A DNA stretch of 44,184 bases, from assembly GCA_964371725.1 (NCBI GenBank), contig CAYJNQ010000013.1, positions 1 through 44,184 on the forward strand. The letters run 5' to 3'. Both the position numbers and the translations under genes were made by a program. This DNA comes from JAAYCI01 sp964371725. GTDB taxonomy: Bacteria > Bacillota > Clostridia > Oscillospirales > Ruminococcaceae. Below, one piece after another: positions 24,699 through 31,643 of the stretch; within the stretch, counting starts at the first letter, position 1; every line of letters starts with the position of its first letter. The notes beneath the pieces were generated by a model that saw nothing but the letters and a program-made list of their open reading frames with translations, had not been told where the DNA came from and made no database searches.

Positions 24699-24764
24699 AA
24701 AAAAACACCGCTTTCGGCTCTCGCATCGTTTGATGCGCAAAACCGGAAAAGCGGTGTTTTTTTA
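24699..24764 (-). terminator. Terminator of rpmB
   Basis: AACACCGCTTT (24704-24714) pairs with AAAGCGGTGTT (24748-24758), flanked by seven A and seven T. A nested hairpin CGCATC-gttt-GATGCG occupies the loop. On the minus strand it lies 11 bp past the L28 stop and has a strong U-tract; it could also stop plus-strand read-through from merR. Confidence 0.88.
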
Positions 24765-24774
24765 ATTGTGTGCC

Positions 24775-24963
24775 TTATACTGCGCGTGTCACTTTGCCCG
24801 AGCGCAAGCAACGGGTGCAGGCATAAACCGTTTTGGGCGATCCATCCACCACGGCCTTTACACGCTTCACATTCGGTTTCCACATACGGTTACTTCTACG
24901 ATGGGAATGCGAAACTTTGATGCCAAAAGTGACTCCCTTATTACAAATGCTACACTTTGCCAT
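24775..24963 (-). CDS. rpmB: 50S ribosomal protein L28
   Basis: A 62-residue ribosomal protein of the large subunit. The sequence MAKCSICNKGVTFGIKVSHS, RRSNRMWKPNVKRV and the C-terminal TRCLRSGKV are diagnostic. Cys4/Cys7 and Cys49/Cys52 form a zinc ribbon, so this is the zinc-containing paralog type. GAGGAGGT precedes the start. It stands alone with its own promoter (24988-25016) and terminator. Confidence 0.98.
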   Translation of the reverse strand: MAKCSICNKGVTFGIKVSHSHRRSNRMWKPNVKRVKAVVDGSPKTVYACTRCLRSGKVTRAV

Positions 24964-24987
24964 TCACTGCACCTCCTCTTTGTGCAA

Positions 24988-25016
24988 AATATAGAATCAG
25001 CGCCGTGCTTTAACAA
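24988..25016 (-). promoter_or_regulatory. Promoter of rpmB
   Basis: On the minus strand TTGTTA (25016-25011), 17-bp spacer, TATATT (24993-24988). It would give a short leader of about 20 nt that contains the GAGGAGGT ribosome site. An AT-rich stretch with TATAAT further upstream (around 25060) is an alternative. Confidence 0.55.
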
Positions 25017-25124
25017 TAGAAAACCCTTTGCTGAATGAAGCTCGCTAAAATAGTTTAACAGATTATAAAGAAAATATCAAGTGCCTTTTTTGTGTTTTTG
25101 CATACAATCTTTTTTTATATGGTT

Positions 25125-25700
25125 CTAAGGTGCCTGCCGCAGGCTGGGGCTGTCGCCCTCCACAGTGAGCACAAACTTGCTGTTCTCGTATAAATTCAAA
25201 TCTGTATACAACATTTCCTGCCCGTTTGCATCGGTTGTGCGCAAATCCCACGTGGTGCCAAGGTCACGCAGCATCAGCGGCAAAGCCCATGTTTCCCCGT
25301 TTTCCAAGGTGGTTTCCCCAAGCAGGTTGCTTTCCCACACGGCGGTGCCCGAAGGCGCCAGCTGAATTTCCACAAGAGGGCTGCCTGTTATGTTTTGGAA
25401 ATAATACTCGCCCTCAAAGAATCGCTCCGGATTTGCCGGTGGCAGGTTTGTAGCGACATCGCTTGTTTGCGCCATCGAGCCGGAGGCCGGCATCATGGAG
25501 CCGGAGGTCGACATCATCGAGCCGGAAGAGGCCATCGACATGGAGCCCGAAGTGGCCATCGAGGAGGCATCCATGCCCGAAGCGCTTTCTTCCCCACCAC
25601 CAAACGGCAGCAAACCAAGGAAAAATAGGGCGAGGAATGCCCCCACCAAAACAACCACAGCAATGATGATAATGATGATTAGCTTTTTCTTCTTCTTCAT
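25125..25700 (-). CDS. Membrane-anchored protein with Ser/Met-rich repeat linker, unknown function
   Basis: 191 residues. A lysine-rich start (MKKKKK) and one strongly hydrophobic helix (about residues 7-31) act as an uncleaved signal anchor. Residues 35-80 are a low-complexity linker of SGSM-type units (SGSMSMASSGSMMSTSGSM and similar) with about 11 Met and no charged residues after its first few. The C-terminal ~110 residues form a soluble domain with WESNLLGETTLENGETWALPL and TTWDLRTTDANGQEMLYTDLNLYE that looks all-beta. I do not recognise a family. It would face outside the membrane. Met-rich linkers can bind copper(I), but a simple spacer is equally possible. The gene has its own extended -10 promoter, divergent from yqeB. 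Confidence 0.75.
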   Translation of the reverse strand: MKKKKKLIIIIIIAVVVLVGAFLALFFLGLLPFGGGEESASGMDASSMATSGSMSMASSGSMMSTSGSMMPASGSMAQTSDVATNLPPANPERFFEGEYYFQNITGSPLVEIQLAPSGTAVWESNLLGETTLENGETWALPLMLRDLGTTWDLRTTDANGQEMLYTDLNLYENSKFVLTVEGDSPSLRQAP

Positions 25701-25737
25701 GGTTTTTCAAAACCTCGCTTTTGTAGGCTTGTTTTAG

Positions 25738-25793
25738 ACAGAAACTTACAGAAACTTTTAGTTTAGTATAACATATCCGGTTTCGTTTGGCTA
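25738..25793 (-). promoter_or_regulatory. Promoter of the Met/Ser-rich protein with a tandem 10-bp repeat
   Basis: On the minus strand the -10 is TATACT (25770-25765) with TGT before it (extended -10) and a weak -35 TAGCCA (25793-25788), spacer 17 bp. Just downstream of the predicted start lies an exact tandem duplication, plus-strand ACAGAAACTT twice (25738-25757), which could be an operator. Confidence 0.5.
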
Positions 25794-25822
25794 GAGTGTG
25801 TTGAAAAAGCGTGTGACCATGC

Positions 25823-25851
25823 TGGAAAAACCACACAATTTGTGTTATAAT
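25823..25851 (+). promoter_or_regulatory. Promoter of yqeB
   Basis: TGGAAA (25823-25828), 17-bp spacer, perfect TATAAT (25846-25851) with TGT as extended -10. It lies about 55 bp before the start codon. Confidence 0.7.
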
Positions 25852-25907
25852 CAGTATCACCTAGTAAATAACTTGCATAGCGGAGTTTTGAGGAGGGGGG
25901 TACTTTC

Positions 25908-26741
25908 ATGGTTTTGGTGCGTGGCGGCGGAGACATTGCCACGGGAATTGTGCATAAGTTATGGCGCAGCGGGCTTTCGCCTGTGGTTCTGGAGGTGGCA
26001 AAGCCCAGCACCATCCGCCGTTCGGTTGCGCTGAGCAGTGCCGTTTACGAAGGCAGCACACAGGTGGAAGATATGCCGGCCCGCCTTGCCGGCACGGCAG
26101 GGGATTGTGCCGCCATTTTGCAAAGTGGCGCGGTGCCCGTGCTTGTGGACGAAAAAGCCGAAAGCATTCCCCATTTTTGCCCCGCCATTGTGGTGGATGC
26201 CATTTTGGCCAAACGAAACTTGGGAACACATCGCGGCATGGCGGCTCTCACCATCGGGGTGGGGCCGGGTTTCACGGCACCCGATGATGTGGACGCGGTG
26301 GTGGAAACCATGCGCGGCCACCGCCTGGGCGCGCTGATTGTAAACGGAAGTGCCCTTGCCAACACCGGCGTGCCGGGCGAATTTGCGGGCAAAAGCAAAG
26401 AGCGTGTAATCCACGCCCCTTGCGGCGGGCGCATGGTGCACAAAAAGCACCTCGGCGACTTTGTGCAAGAGGGCGAGGTGCTTTTCTATCTGGATACGTT
26501 TGCGGTGGTTTCCCCGCTTACGGGGGTGCTGCGCGGTTTGATTGCCGAAGGCTTTGCCGTTACGCCGGGCCTGAAGGTGGCCGATGTGGACCCGCGCGCG
26601 GCAGAACAGGTGGATTGCCACACCATTTCGGATAAGGCTCGCTGTGTGGGCGGTGCCGTGTTGGAGGCCTGCCTGTGGCTCGGCCGCCAAAAGGGTATTT
26701 CGTCCACAAGCCTCGGCTTAACCGCCGGTTCCATTCGTTGA
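25908..26741 (+). CDS. yqeB: Selenium-dependent molybdenum hydroxylase maturation protein YqeB
   Basis: A 277-residue protein of the EF2563/YqeB family. The N-terminus MVLVRGGGDIATGIVHKLWRS is a Rossmann-type nucleotide site, and the family blocks VVLEVAKPSTIRRSVALS, VDAILAKRNLGTH, GVGPGFTAP and HAPCGGRM are present. The family is genetically linked to selenium-dependent molybdenum hydroxylases such as xanthine dehydrogenase and purine hydroxylase; the precise step is not settled. RBS AGGAGGGGGG. No hydroxylase subunit, selD or moco gene is in this window. It may relate to purine use together with the 8-oxoguanine deaminase-like gene at the left end (inference, 24 kb apart). Confidence 0.88.
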   Translation: MVLVRGGGDIATGIVHKLWRSGLSPVVLEVAKPSTIRRSVALSSAVYEGSTQVEDMPARLAGTAGDCAAILQSGAVPVLVDEKAESIPHFCPAIVVDAILAKRNLGTHRGMAALTIGVGPGFTAPDDVDAVVETMRGHRLGALIVNGSALANTGVPGEFAGKSKERVIHAPCGGRMVHKKHLGDFVQEGEVLFYLDTFAVVSPLTGVLRGLIAEGFAVTPGLKVADVDPRAAEQVDCHTISDKARCVGGAVLEACLWLGRQKGISSTSLGLTAGSIR

Positions 26742-26875
26742 GTTTTGCATTTTGAGGTGCCTGAATTTTCTTTTCACAAAGAAGCCCATGGGCACTGTCT
26801 ATATAAGTTGCTTGCATGTTGCGTGTCAGCATGGTTTTTAAAAAATTGAGAGTTCCAAAGGAAAGGAGTATTCCC

Positions 26876-27487
26876 ATGAACCATCCAAAGACCAAAAAAG
26901 CACTGGCTTTTCTTCTGTGTGTTCTCCTCCTCGCGGCCTGCGGTTCTTCAGCCACTTCAGAGTCTCCCGAGGCAGCCGCCTCCATCGCCCCAACCGACAA
27001 GCCCCCGGCCTCTGAAACCGGCGGTTCTGAGGGCTCTTTGGACACATCCAACCTGCTCAATTTGGGCACCTTTGAATCCCAAACACTCGAGGGGGACACC
27101 CTCAGCCAAGACATTCTTGCCGATTACGATTTAACCGTCATCAACATCTGGGCCACATGGTGCCCACCGTGCATTGCCGAAATGGCCGATTTGCAAATTG
27201 TATCTGAAAGTTTGCCGGACAATGTGAACTTCTTCACCATTTGCGACGATGCCACCGAACAAAGGGAGCTGGCACAAACCATTTTGGACGAAAACGGTTG
27301 CACTTTCCCGGTTTTGGAAGTGAGCGACAGCGTGGACGAAAACATCATGCGCCGGGTGCAAAGTTTCCCCACCACCTTGTTTGTAAACAGTGAGGGCTAT
27401 GTTGTGCATGCCTTGGAAGGGGCCCCGAGCGAGGATATTTCCCAGTTCTACCTCGACATGACCAACACGGTTCTGGAGCAGCTATGA
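26876..27487 (+). CDS. TlpA-like thioredoxin-fold lipoprotein
   Basis: 203 residues. A lipoprotein signal peptide ends in LLLAAC with Cys22 as lipid anchor. A Ser/Ala/Glu/Pro-rich spacer (23-65) follows, then a redoxin domain with WATWCPPC (active cysteines Cys96 and Cys99) and the cis-Pro segment SFPTTLFV. It is an extracytoplasmic thiol-disulfide reductant. ATG 26876 is chosen because GAAAGGAG (26861-26868) precedes it and the signal peptide starts there. It overlaps the next gene by ATGA (27484-27487). It probably receives electrons through the two membrane partners downstream. Confidence 0.93.
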   Translation: MNHPKTKKALAFLLCVLLLAACGSSATSESPEAAASIAPTDKPPASETGGSEGSLDTSNLLNLGTFESQTLEGDTLSQDILADYDLTVINIWATWCPPCIAEMADLQIVSESLPDNVNFFTICDDATEQRELAQTILDENGCTFPVLEVSDSVDENIMRRVQSFPTTLFVNSEGYVVHALEGAPSEDISQFYLDMTNTVLEQL

Positions 27488-27636
27488 GCACGGGCGAAAA
27501 GCGGCGCGGCCTTCTTTTGGGCGGGGTTCTGCTGGTTGCCTTCGCCTTTTTGCTCTTGGGCGTTTTAGACAACGAGCACATCCGCACAATGGACAAAGCC
27601 ATTCGCATATGCCTTGAATGCATTGGGGTGGGCTAA
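27484..27636 (+). CDS. CD1871A family small CXXC membrane protein (50 aa)
   Basis: A 50-residue protein: MSTGEKRRG, one hydrophobic helix (about residues 9-29), then DKAIRICLECIGVG at the end. The C-terminal CLECIG with a CxxC pair is the mark of the CD1871A family found beside TlpA-like and 4Fe-4S membrane proteins in Clostridia. It is translationally coupled on both sides: it begins within the TlpA stop (ATGA) and its stop TAA shares a base with the next ATG (TAATG). A role relaying thiol electrons across the membrane is inferred from position and the CxxC. Confidence 0.88.
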   Translation: MSTGEKRRGLLLGGVLLVAFAFLLLGVLDNEHIRTMDKAIRICLECIGVG

Positions 27637-28526
27637 TGAAAATCAATCGAAGACATACGGTGCAGCTTGTTTTCACCTTGGCCACAAACGCGAATTTGGC
27701 CGGTTTTGTTTCCGGCACCATTTACCAAGGGCGCTCGAAGGCTTTGTGTGTGCCGGGGCTAAATTGCTATTCCTGCCCCGGTGCGCTCGGCGCCTGCCCC
27801 GTGGGCTCTTTTCAGGCGGCCCTTACAAGCGGCGGGCAAAAAAATGTCCCGTTTTACGTGTTGGGTTTTTTGTTGCTTTTTGCCGTTTTGCTGGGCCGCT
27901 TCATCTGCGGTTTTTTGTGCCCCTTTGGTTTTGTGCAAGACCTGCTTCACAAGGTGAAGTTTAAAAAATGGGAATTGCCAAAAAAAATAGACGCCCCCTT
28001 GCGCTATTTGAAATATGTTGTCCTGGCCGTGTTTGTGGTGGCCCTGCCCCTGTTTCTCACCAATCAATTCGGCATTGCAAGCCCTTACTTTTGCAAATGG
28101 ATTTGCCCCTCCGGCACCTTGTTTGCCGGCCTGCCTCTGCTTTTCACAAACCCGTCTTTGCGCACACTGCTCGGCGGGCTGTTTGCCCTAAAACTTGGCA
28201 TTTTACTTGTCATTTTGCTTGCAAGCCTTGTTGTCTATCGGCCTTTTTGCAAATACATTTGCCCACTGGGCGCCTTTTATGGCTTGTTCAACCGCCTCAG
28301 CCTGTATCGTTTGGAGGTAAACGAAAACTGTATCCACTGCAAAAAATGCACGAAAGCGTGCAAAATGGGTGTGGATGCAGAAAACAATTGCAACAGTGCC
28401 GAGTGCATTCGCTGTGGCGATTGCAAAAAAGTATGTCCCACAAAGGCCATCTCCTCGGGTTTCCACCTCAAAGGCATGCAAACAAAAAACAAGCCCAAAT
28501 CCGGCGCCGACCTGCCACTTCCATAA
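27636..28526 (+). CDS. 4Fe-4S binding membrane protein (NapH/YccM-like)
   Basis: A 296-residue polytopic protein with about five hydrophobic helices. Cysteine motifs are CYSCPGALGACPVG near the N-terminus, CGFLCPFGFVQDLL, CKWICPSG and CKYICPLGAFYG at membrane faces, and two ferredoxin clusters, CIHCKKCTKACKMG and CIRCGDCKKVCPTKAI. This is the polyferredoxin-type membrane electron carrier class. With the TlpA-like lipoprotein and the CD1871A protein it forms a compact operon that could move low-potential electrons from the cytosol to an outside thioredoxin. The start is the ATG sharing a base with the preceding stop. The C-terminal tail is basic and probably disordered. Confidence 0.9.
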   Translation: MKINRRHTVQLVFTLATNANLAGFVSGTIYQGRSKALCVPGLNCYSCPGALGACPVGSFQAALTSGGQKNVPFYVLGFLLLFAVLLGRFICGFLCPFGFVQDLLHKVKFKKWELPKKIDAPLRYLKYVVLAVFVVALPLFLTNQFGIASPYFCKWICPSGTLFAGLPLLFTNPSLRTLLGGLFALKLGILLVILLASLVVYRPFCKYICPLGAFYGLFNRLSLYRLEVNENCIHCKKCTKACKMGVDAENNCNSAECIRCGDCKKVCPTKAISSGFHLKGMQTKNKPKSGADLPLP

Positions 28527-28535
28527 GGCCGGCAA

Positions 28536-28610
28536 TGGACAAAACCGTGCACTTTGTTTATACTGAATAACAGGGTTGCGCACGGGCACAAAGGGCGCCC
28601 GTGTGCAGCC
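28536..28610 (+). promoter_or_regulatory. Promoter and leader hairpin of malic enzyme
   Basis: TGGACA (28536-28541), 17-bp spacer, TATACT (28559-28564). The leader contains a 14-bp stem GGTTGCGCACGGGC (28574-28587) / GCCCGTGTGCAGCC (28597-28610) with two G-U type pairs and a 9-nt loop. No U-tract follows, so it is not a terminator; it may stabilise the mRNA 5' end. Confidence 0.6.
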
Positions 28611-28647
28611 CCATTAACAGACAACGGCAGAAAGGTTAGAAAAACCC

Positions 28648-29820
28648 ATGGATTATGCGAAGATTTCTTTAGAAAAACACGAGGAATGGCGCGGCAAGCT
28701 GGAAACCATTCCCAAAATGCCCGTCAACTCCAAAGAGGATTTGTCCATCGCCTACACACCCGGCGTTGCACAGCCCTGCCTTGAAATACAAAAAGACCCC
28801 GCAAAAAGTTTCACGCTTACAGGCCGCTGGAACACCGTGGCCGTGGTGAGTGACGGCACGGCCGTTTTGGGGCTTGGAGACATTGGCCCCGAGGCCTCTA
28901 TGCCCGTGATGGAGGGCAAGTGCGTTTTGTTCAAAGCCTTCGGCGGCGTGGACGCCGTTCCCCTTTGCATTCGCAGCAAAGACGTGGACGATATTGTGAA
29001 CACCGTGGCCTTGCTCGCCGGCAGCTTTGGCGGCATCAACCTTGAAGACATTGCGGCTCCGCGCTGTTTCGAAATCGAACGCAAGCTGAAAGAGCGCTGC
29101 GACATTCCCATCTTTCACGACGACCAACACGGCACCGCCGTGGTGACACTGGCGGCTTTGGTCAACGCCCTCAAGCTCGTGGGCAAGGACATTCAGAACA
29201 TCCGTGTCGTCACAAACGGCGCCGGCGCGGCCGGTGTTGCCGTGATTCGCCTTTTGATGGCCATGGGCTTAAGCGACGTGATTTTGTGCGACAGCCAGGG
29301 CGCCATTTATGAGGGCCGAGACGGCCTCAACGCCGAAAAGGAGGCCATGGCCGCCATCAGCAACCGCAAAATGCGCAAAGGCAGCCTTGCCGAGGTGATA
29401 CAGGGCGCCGACGTATTCATCGGTCTTTCGGCACCGGGCACCGTTACGCAAGACATGGTGCGCAGCATGGCGGAAAAACCCATTTTGTTCCCCATGTCAA
29501 ACCCCACGCCCGAAATCATGCCCCAGCTTGCCAAGGATGCCGGCGCTGCCGTGGTGGGCACCGGCCGCAGTGATTTTGCAAACCAAATCAACAACGTGCT
29601 CGCATTCCCGGCCTTGTTCCGCGGGGCTTTGGATGTGCGCGCCTCCGATATCAACGACAAAATGAAAATTGCCGCGGCCTATGCGCTGGCAAACCTCATT
29701 GGCGAAGACGAGTTAAACCCCGAGTACATTTTGCCCGAGGCCTTTGACGCGCGCATTCGCCCCGCCGTGGCACAGGCCGTTGCCACGGCTGCCAGAAACA
29801 GCGGCGTAGCAAGGCTGTAG
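28648..29820 (+). CDS. NAD(P)-dependent malic enzyme (oxaloacetate-decarboxylating)
   Basis: A 390-residue short bacterial malic enzyme converting malate to pyruvate and CO2. The catalytic Tyr lies in AYTPGVAQPC, the Lys in VMEGKCVLFKAFGG, and metal-binding acids in EDIAAPRCFEIE and FHDDQHGTAVV. The Rossmann motif GAGAAGVAVIRLL and the terminal FPALFRGALDVRA block are present. RBS AAAGG is modest. It is monocistronic with its own promoter and a weak terminator. It supplies pyruvate and reducing power and links to the C4-acid chemistry of the propionate cluster. Confidence 0.95.
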   Translation: MDYAKISLEKHEEWRGKLETIPKMPVNSKEDLSIAYTPGVAQPCLEIQKDPAKSFTLTGRWNTVAVVSDGTAVLGLGDIGPEASMPVMEGKCVLFKAFGGVDAVPLCIRSKDVDDIVNTVALLAGSFGGINLEDIAAPRCFEIERKLKERCDIPIFHDDQHGTAVVTLAALVNALKLVGKDIQNIRVVTNGAGAAGVAVIRLLMAMGLSDVILCDSQGAIYEGRDGLNAEKEAMAAISNRKMRKGSLAEVIQGADVFIGLSAPGTVTQDMVRSMAEKPILFPMSNPTPEIMPQLAKDAGAAVVGTGRSDFANQINNVLAFPALFRGALDVRASDINDKMKIAAAYALANLIGEDELNPEYILPEAFDARIRPAVAQAVATAARNSGVARL

Positions 29821-29843
29821 CCCCGGCACGGAACAGCGCATGC

Positions 29844-29876
29844 AAAAAGCCGACGGAAATTTTTCTGCCGGCTTTT
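29844..29876 (+). terminator. Weak intrinsic terminator after malic enzyme
   Basis: AAAAGCCG (29845-29852) pairs with CGGCTTTT (29869-29876), with an inner GAA/TTC and one wobble. The T-run is only four bases before a C. Confidence 0.65.
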
Positions 29877-29933
29877 CATTTTGGCACAGCGCACAATCGC
29901 CTTGTCCCTCTTTTGTGAAACAAGCAAAGGGGT

Positions 29934-29962
29934 TTGACACCTCTCTGCTGCTTTTGTATAAT
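29934..29962 (+). promoter_or_regulatory. Consensus promoter giving a leaderless ecfT transcript
   Basis: Perfect TTGACA (29934-29939), 17-bp spacer, perfect TATAAT (29957-29962). The start codon ATG at 29970-29972 begins 8 bases after the -10, exactly where transcription should start, and no ribosome site fits in between. Confidence 0.85.
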
Positions 29963-29969
29963 TCTTAGT

Positions 29970-30773
29970 ATGGATTTAATAGAGTATTACCCCGGAAATT
30001 CTTTTTTACACAAGCTGGACCCACGGGTGAAAGTGATTTTGCTCACTTGCCTTACCATGGCCGTGTTCATCAGCACAAATTTCTATGTGCTGTTCGCCAC
30101 CTTTTTGGCGCTGATGATTTTGTGGGTCGTTGCGGGTTTGCCTGTAAAAAAAGTGCTGAGTTACATGAAATGGATCGTCACACTCACGGCCTTCATCACC
30201 TTTATGCAGGCTGTTTTTGTGGAGGGTGACGTCGCTTTGATTCAGCCCCTTATCCCCTCCTTTGTGCCCATTCTCGGTGGCTTTGGCGCTTTGTACCTCG
30301 ATGGCATCTTGCAGGGCCTGCTGCTTGGTTTTCGTCTGCTTGTCGTCATTTGTCTCATGCCTCTGATGACCATGACCACGCCCGTAAACCGGCTCTCCAT
30401 CGCCCTTGTGCGCCTTGGCCTCAACTACCAAATTGCCTACATTGCCACCACCGCGCTCAATTTAATTCCCACCCTGCGCGAGGAGGCCACCACGATCATG
30501 GACGCACAAAAGTTGCGTGGTTTCACTGTTTTTGAAAAAGGAAATGCTTTGCAGAAACTCAAAGCATATGGCCCGCTTGTCATCCCCTTGGTCACGGGCT
30601 CCATGCGCCGGGCACAAATGATGGGCGTGGCCATGGATTCAAGGGCCTTTGGTGCCTATAAAAAGCGCAGTTATGTGGAAAATATTCGTATCACGCCCAG
30701 GGACATTGCCATTTTATGTCTCGGCTTATCCCTGTGTATTTTCATTGTGGTTCTCAAATTTATTTTGGTTTAA
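29970..30773 (+). CDS. ecfT: Energy-coupling factor transporter transmembrane protein EcfT
   Basis: A 267-residue membrane protein with about 5-6 helices that couples ATP hydrolysis to the substrate-binding S component. The N-terminus YYPGNSFLHKLDPRVKV is diagnostic. The two coupling-helix motifs are in PTLREEATTIMDAQKLRG and MRRAQMMGVAMDSRAFGA (the ARG-like motifs that contact EcfA). The start is set by homology at ATG 29970, which coincides with the predicted transcription start, so the mRNA appears leaderless. ecfA1 begins 12 bp after its stop. Confidence 0.93.
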   Translation: MDLIEYYPGNSFLHKLDPRVKVILLTCLTMAVFISTNFYVLFATFLALMILWVVAGLPVKKVLSYMKWIVTLTAFITFMQAVFVEGDVALIQPLIPSFVPILGGFGALYLDGILQGLLLGFRLLVVICLMPLMTMTTPVNRLSIALVRLGLNYQIAYIATTALNLIPTLREEATTIMDAQKLRGFTVFEKGNALQKLKAYGPLVIPLVTGSMRRAQMMGVAMDSRAFGAYKKRSYVENIRITPRDIAILCLGLSLCIFIVVLKFILV

Positions 30774-30784
30774 AAGGGGTTTTT

Positions 30785-31642
30785 ATGGGAGAGGCAATCA
30801 TCACCCTGCGAGATGTGTCTTACAAATACCCGCGCACAAACGAATGGGTTTTGAAAAACTTGAATTTGGAAATTGAAAAAGGCGATTTTGTAGCCGTTCT
30901 GGGCGGAAACGGCGCCGGAAAAACCACCTTTTGCCAGCTTTTGAATGGCGTTATTCCACACTCGCACGGGGGGCAACTGCTTGGGGATGTCCACGTGGCC
31001 GGCCTTTCCACAAAAGAATACAGTGTGGCCGGCCTTTCCACGAAGGTGGGCATGGTTTTGGAAGACCCGGAAACCCAAATATTCACAACCCGTGTTTTCG
31101 ATGAAGTTGCCTTCGGGCAAGAAAATTTGCAGTGGCCTGCCCAAAAAATTCAAAAGAATGTAAACCATGCCTTGTCGGTTGTGCGCCTGCAAGACTTTGC
31201 CGGGGAACACCCGTCGGCCCTGTCCGGTGGGCAAAAACAACGCTTGGCCGTGGCGGCTGCCATTGCCATGCAACCGGATATTCTCGTGCTGGACGAGCCC
31301 ACCTCCCAGCTGGACCCCATTGGCACCTCAGAGGTGTTTGATGTGCTGGAAGAGCTGAAAGAAACCCACAACATCACCGTTGTCATGGCCACCCACAAAG
31401 GCGAAGAGGTGGCGCGTGTGGCCAACAAAGCCCTTGTGATTAAAAACGGAAAAATTGCCGCCTACGACACGCCCCACCACATCTTTAAACAAGAGCAGTT
31501 GCTGCGTGACAACTGGATTCGGCCACCACAGGTATCCGAGCTTGCCAACACACTTTCTAAGCGCGGCAAGCCGCTTGGCACCTTTCCCATCACAAGCGAA
31601 GAGGCCGTTCGTTCTTTAAAGCAGTGGAAAGGTGGCACATAA
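30785..31642 (+). CDS. ecfA1: ECF transporter ATP-binding protein EcfA1
   Basis: A 285-residue ABC ATPase. Walker A is GGNGAGKTT, the Q-loop region VGMVLEDPETQIF, the signature LSGGQKQR, Walker B ILVLDEPTSQLDP and the H-loop VMATHKG, so this subunit has all catalytic elements. It should pair with EcfA2. The start at 30785 follows AAAAGGGG. Residues around 70-86 show a 17-bp exact direct repeat (30995-31011 and 31025-31041) without changing family length. The stop is one base before ecfA2. Confidence 0.93.
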   Translation: MGEAIITLRDVSYKYPRTNEWVLKNLNLEIEKGDFVAVLGGNGAGKTTFCQLLNGVIPHSHGGQLLGDVHVAGLSTKEYSVAGLSTKVGMVLEDPETQIFTTRVFDEVAFGQENLQWPAQKIQKNVNHALSVVRLQDFAGEHPSALSGGQKQRLAVAAAIAMQPDILVLDEPTSQLDPIGTSEVFDVLEELKETHNITVVMATHKGEEVARVANKALVIKNGKIAAYDTPHHIFKQEQLLRDNWIRPPQVSELANTLSKRGKPLGTFPITSEEAVRSLKQWKGGT

Positions 31643-31643
31643 G

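Noticed and set aside
25495..25737. 80-codon plus-strand frame with MEPEV-type repeats
   Set aside because: The repeats are the complementary reading of the SGSM repeats in the minus-strand gene; there is no ribosome site and it runs into the poly-Lys start codons of that gene.
30995..31041. 17-bp exact direct repeat inside ecfA1 as a recent duplication
   Set aside because: The protein keeps the normal family length and both copies align to expected family positions, so no insertion occurred; codon coincidence or short gene conversion explains it.
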